Assembly: GCA_021779635.1 (NCBI GenBank)
Contig: JAJYAH010000003.1
Location: 1-39,871, forward strand
Source of the DNA: Pseudomonadota bacterium
GTDB lineage: Bacteria > Pseudomonadota > Alphaproteobacteria > Rhizobiales > Xanthobacteraceae
DNA length: 39,871 nucleotides
Direction: 5' to 3'
Shown: positions 37,901-39,871 of the stretch, one piece after another
Position numbering within the stretch: position 1 is the first letter of the stretch
Layout of the letters: every line of letters begins with the position of its first letter
The notes under the pieces: model-generated
Seen by the model: the letters and a program-made list of their open reading frames with translations, nothing else
Told to the model about the DNA's origin: nothing
The model's database searches: none
Position numbers and translations under genes: made by a program

Positions 37901-39040
37901 ATGAGCGCCGAAACGACGGGGCTTCAACTGCGTTCCTTGATCAGGAAAAACGGCGAGCTCGAGATATCGCTGGTCAGCGTCCCGACGCCTGAGCCGTCCG
38001 CCGATGAAGTCGTGGTGCGAGTCGAGGCCTCGCCGATCAATCCGTCTGACCTCGGGCTTCTGATCGGCGCGGCCGACATGGCGACCGCCAAGGCCACCGG
38101 CTCGAAGGATGCGCCGGCGATTACTGCGCATGTGCCGGAAGCGGCGATGAAGGGCATGGCGGGACGGCTCGACGAGTCGATGCCGGTCGGCAATGAGGGC
38201 GCCGGCGTGGTGGTCGGGACCGGCTCGTCCGACGCGGCCAAGGCACTGATGGGCAAGACGGTCGCGATGATCGGCGGCGCGATGTACGCGCAGTACCGCA
38301 CGATTCGCGTCCGGGATTGTCTGGTGCTGCCGGCGGGAACCACGCCTGCAGAAGGCGCCTCATGCTTCGTCAATCCGTTGACCGCGCTCGGTATGGTCGA
38401 AACCATGCGGCGCGAGGGCCACAAGGCCCTGGTGCATACCGCGGCCGCATCCAATCTGGGCCAGATGCTCAACAGGATCTGTCTCAAGGACGGCATCAGC
38501 CTCGTCAATATCGTCCGCAGCCCGCAGCAGGCGGAGATCCTGCGCAAGATCGGCGCCAAACATATCTGCGATTCCACCACGCCCACCTTCATGGATGATC
38601 TGACCAATGCGCTGGTGGAAACCGGCGCGACGCTGGCGTTCGACGCTATCGGCGGCGGCAGGCTCGCTGGCCAAATTCTCACCTGCATGGAGATATCAGC
38701 CAACAAGACCGCCAAGGTCTACAGCCGCTATGGCTCGAGCGTGTACAAGCAGGTCTATATCTACGGCGCTCTCGATCCTCGGCCGATCGAGTTGAACCGG
38801 GCGTTTGGCATGGCCTGGGGGGTCGGCGGCTGGCTGCTGTTTCCGTTCCTGCAAAAAATCGGCGCCGCCGACGGCGAGAGGCTGCGCCAGCGGGTCTCCG
38901 CCGAACTCAAGACGACGTTTGCCAGCCACTACACGCAGGTGGTGTCGCTGCGGGAAGCGCTGCAGCTGTCAAATGTCGCCGTCTACGCCAAACGCGCCAC
39001 CGGCGAAAAATATCTGATCAATCCGAACAAGGCGGGGTAA
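37901..39040 (+). CDS. Zinc-binding-dehydrogenase family (quinone-reductase-like) protein
   Basis: 379-residue medium-chain dehydrogenase. The GroES-like domain (EVVVRVEASPINPSDLGLL) has a long insert (about residues 60-90) before PVGNEGAGVVVGTG. The Rossmann half has an altered glycine motif (LVHTAAASNLGQMLNRIC) and lacks the zinc cysteines, so it should be a zinc-independent NADPH-linked reductase. SPQQAEILRKIGAKHICDS and FDAIGGGRLAGQIL are the typical continuation. The GGGAGG site at 37890-37895 is well placed for the ATG. Substrate unknown. Confidence 0.9.
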   Translation: MSAETTGLQLRSLIRKNGELEISLVSVPTPEPSADEVVVRVEASPINPSDLGLLIGAADMATAKATGSKDAPAITAHVPEAAMKGMAGRLDESMPVGNEGAGVVVGTGSSDAAKALMGKTVAMIGGAMYAQYRTIRVRDCLVLPAGTTPAEGASCFVNPLTALGMVETMRREGHKALVHTAAASNLGQMLNRICLKDGISLVNIVRSPQQAEILRKIGAKHICDSTTPTFMDDLTNALVETGATLAFDAIGGGRLAGQILTCMEISANKTAKVYSRYGSSVYKQVYIYGALDPRPIELNRAFGMAWGVGGWLLFPFLQKIGAADGERLRQRVSAELKTTFASHYTQVVSLREALQLSNVAVYAKRATGEKYLINPNKAG

Positions 39041-39149
39041 TGTTCGGAGGCCCGCGCGCGGTCGAATGACCGGCGCAGGCTTATTCTTGCCCGATCGATC
39101 ATCGATTTACGGGAGTTGTTGAAGCATTTTTAAGCAGGGACAAAATTCA

Positions 39150-39539
39150 ATGTCGACAGATTTAAAGTATCTTGCTCTCACCGCCATTCTCACTGCCTCG
39201 CTGTGGATACCCTATGTGATCGCGCAGGTGCGGATCAACGGACCTCTGACGCCTCAGAACTATTCCGATCCAACTCCGCGGGCGCTGCCGTTATGGGGCA
39301 AACGTGCCGACCGGACCTATATCAATGCGGTCGAGACCTTCGCGCCGTTTGCGGCGCTGGTGATCGTGGCTCATCTGGCCGGCAAAGCTGATGCGACGGC
39401 GTTCTGGGCCACCAGCTTTTTCTGGCTGCGGCTTGCCCACGCCGTGGTTTATCTGCTCGGCATTCCCTATGTGAGGACGCTGATCTTCACGCTCGGCTAC
39501 GTGGCGATTGTCGGGATATTCTGGGAGGTCATCAGATAA
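39150..39539 (+). CDS. MAPEG family membrane protein
   Basis: 129 residues with four predicted membrane helices (about 5-27, 60-78, 82-102 and 107-127). The MAPEG pattern is seen in the first helix and loop (LKYLALTAILTASLWIPYV) and in RTYINAVETFAPFAALVIV, where the Arg-x-x-x-Asn-x-x-Glu cluster lies. Eukaryotic members are glutathione transferases or leukotriene enzymes; bacterial ones are largely uncharacterised. It is 109 bases after the dehydrogenase gene and 45 bases before the VOC gene. Confidence 0.9.
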   Translation: MSTDLKYLALTAILTASLWIPYVIAQVRINGPLTPQNYSDPTPRALPLWGKRADRTYINAVETFAPFAALVIVAHLAGKADATAFWATSFFWLRLAHAVVYLLGIPYVRTLIFTLGYVAIVGIFWEVIR

Positions 39540-39584
39540 TTGCGAACGCCTATGCGTGCGGCGTGAACCTTGCCGGAGCCAACC

Positions 39585-39871
39585 ATGCTCGATCATGTGA
39601 CGATCGGAACCAGTGATCTCGCCCGCGCCAGGGAGTTTTACGATCGCGCCTTGAAGCCGCTCGGCATCGAGCGGCTTTTCGCAGATGGCCAGACGGCTTC
39701 GGGATATGGCTTGGGCAACAAGGCGTTCTTCTGGATCGGCGCTCGCGATGCGGTTATGACCGGCACGCATGTGGCCTTTATCGCGCCTGACCGTGCGACC
39801 GTCGATGCCTTCCATGCGGCGGCCCTTGCCGCCGGCGGCCGGGACAATGGCGCGCCAGGCCTGCGGCCGCA
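39585..39871 (+). CDS. VOC family protein (3' part cut off by the window)
   Basis: The frame opens at the ATG at 39585, with GGAG six bases upstream, and continues for 95 codons to the window edge. The start MLDHVTIGTSDLARAREFYD is a standard vicinal-oxygen-chelate/glyoxalase module with the metal-ligand His4. The rest (GNKAFFWIGARDA, THVAFIAPDRATVDAFHAAA) fits the family. Its length in similar proteins is about 125 residues, so only the last part is missing. Confidence 0.88.
   Translation, partial: MLDHVTIGTSDLARAREFYDRALKPLGIERLFADGQTASGYGLGNKAFFWIGARDAVMTGTHVAFIAPDRATVDAFHAAALAAGGRDNGAPGLRP

Overview
The window looks like a chromosomal segment from a high-GC alphaproteobacterium of the Bradyrhizobium/Rhodopseudomonas group (Nitrobacteraceae). 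The reasons are the gene order ppiD-trpD-trpC-moaC, moeA-lexA-comEC and tpiA-secG-pyrG-kdsA-eno, an alphaproteobacterial SOS box in front of lexA, and several intergenic palindromic repeats of types I recall from these genomes. The genus is inferred; no rRNA gene is present to confirm it. Most genes are ordinary housekeeping or metabolic genes.

Layout. 1-2008 (minus strand): a truncated quinone reductase, an SDR oxidoreductase and cvpA. 2009-2547: two repeat elements. 2548-7127: comEC (+), then lexA and moeA (-). 7128-20740: a block of accessory genes lying between moeA and moaC, which are usually adjacent as I remember the group. It holds a VapBC toxin-antitoxin pair, a 750-bp non-coding stretch of structured repeats, an FMN-dependent 2-hydroxy-acid oxidase with a YihX-like HAD phosphatase, an exported YbhB-type protein, an old-yellow-enzyme homologue, an S41 protease, a membrane GGDEF-EAL protein, an amidase-MFS transporter pair divergent from a CGNR zinc-finger regulator, and a Flp pilin gene. 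20741-25152 (minus): ppiD, trpD, trpC, moaC. 25383-32022 (plus): tpiA, secG, pyrG, a NIPSNAP protein, a VOC protein, kdsA and an MFS transporter. 32019-35668: a second copy of the 106-bp repeat, an exported ankyrin protein, a dihaem cytochrome c and a PQQ-dependent alcohol dehydrogenase. 35932-39871: queF, eno, a medium-chain dehydrogenase, a MAPEG protein and a truncated VOC gene.

How the genes work together. The PQQ dehydrogenase and the cytochrome c probably form a periplasmic alcohol-oxidation chain. The amidase, transporter and CGNR regulator look like one uptake-and-hydrolysis module controlled from a 35-bp palindrome in their shared promoter region. LexA probably represses itself through the box at 5841-5855. 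The Flp pilin gene has a close sigma-54 promoter match.

I found no clearly new multi-gene defence or biosynthetic system. The strongest non-gene signals are two 106-bp double-hairpin elements, 30 kb apart in opposite orientation and differing at one base; a nested structured repeat at about 8531-8700; and the CGNR operator candidate. No CRISPR array, tRNA, rRNA or intact insertion sequence was seen.
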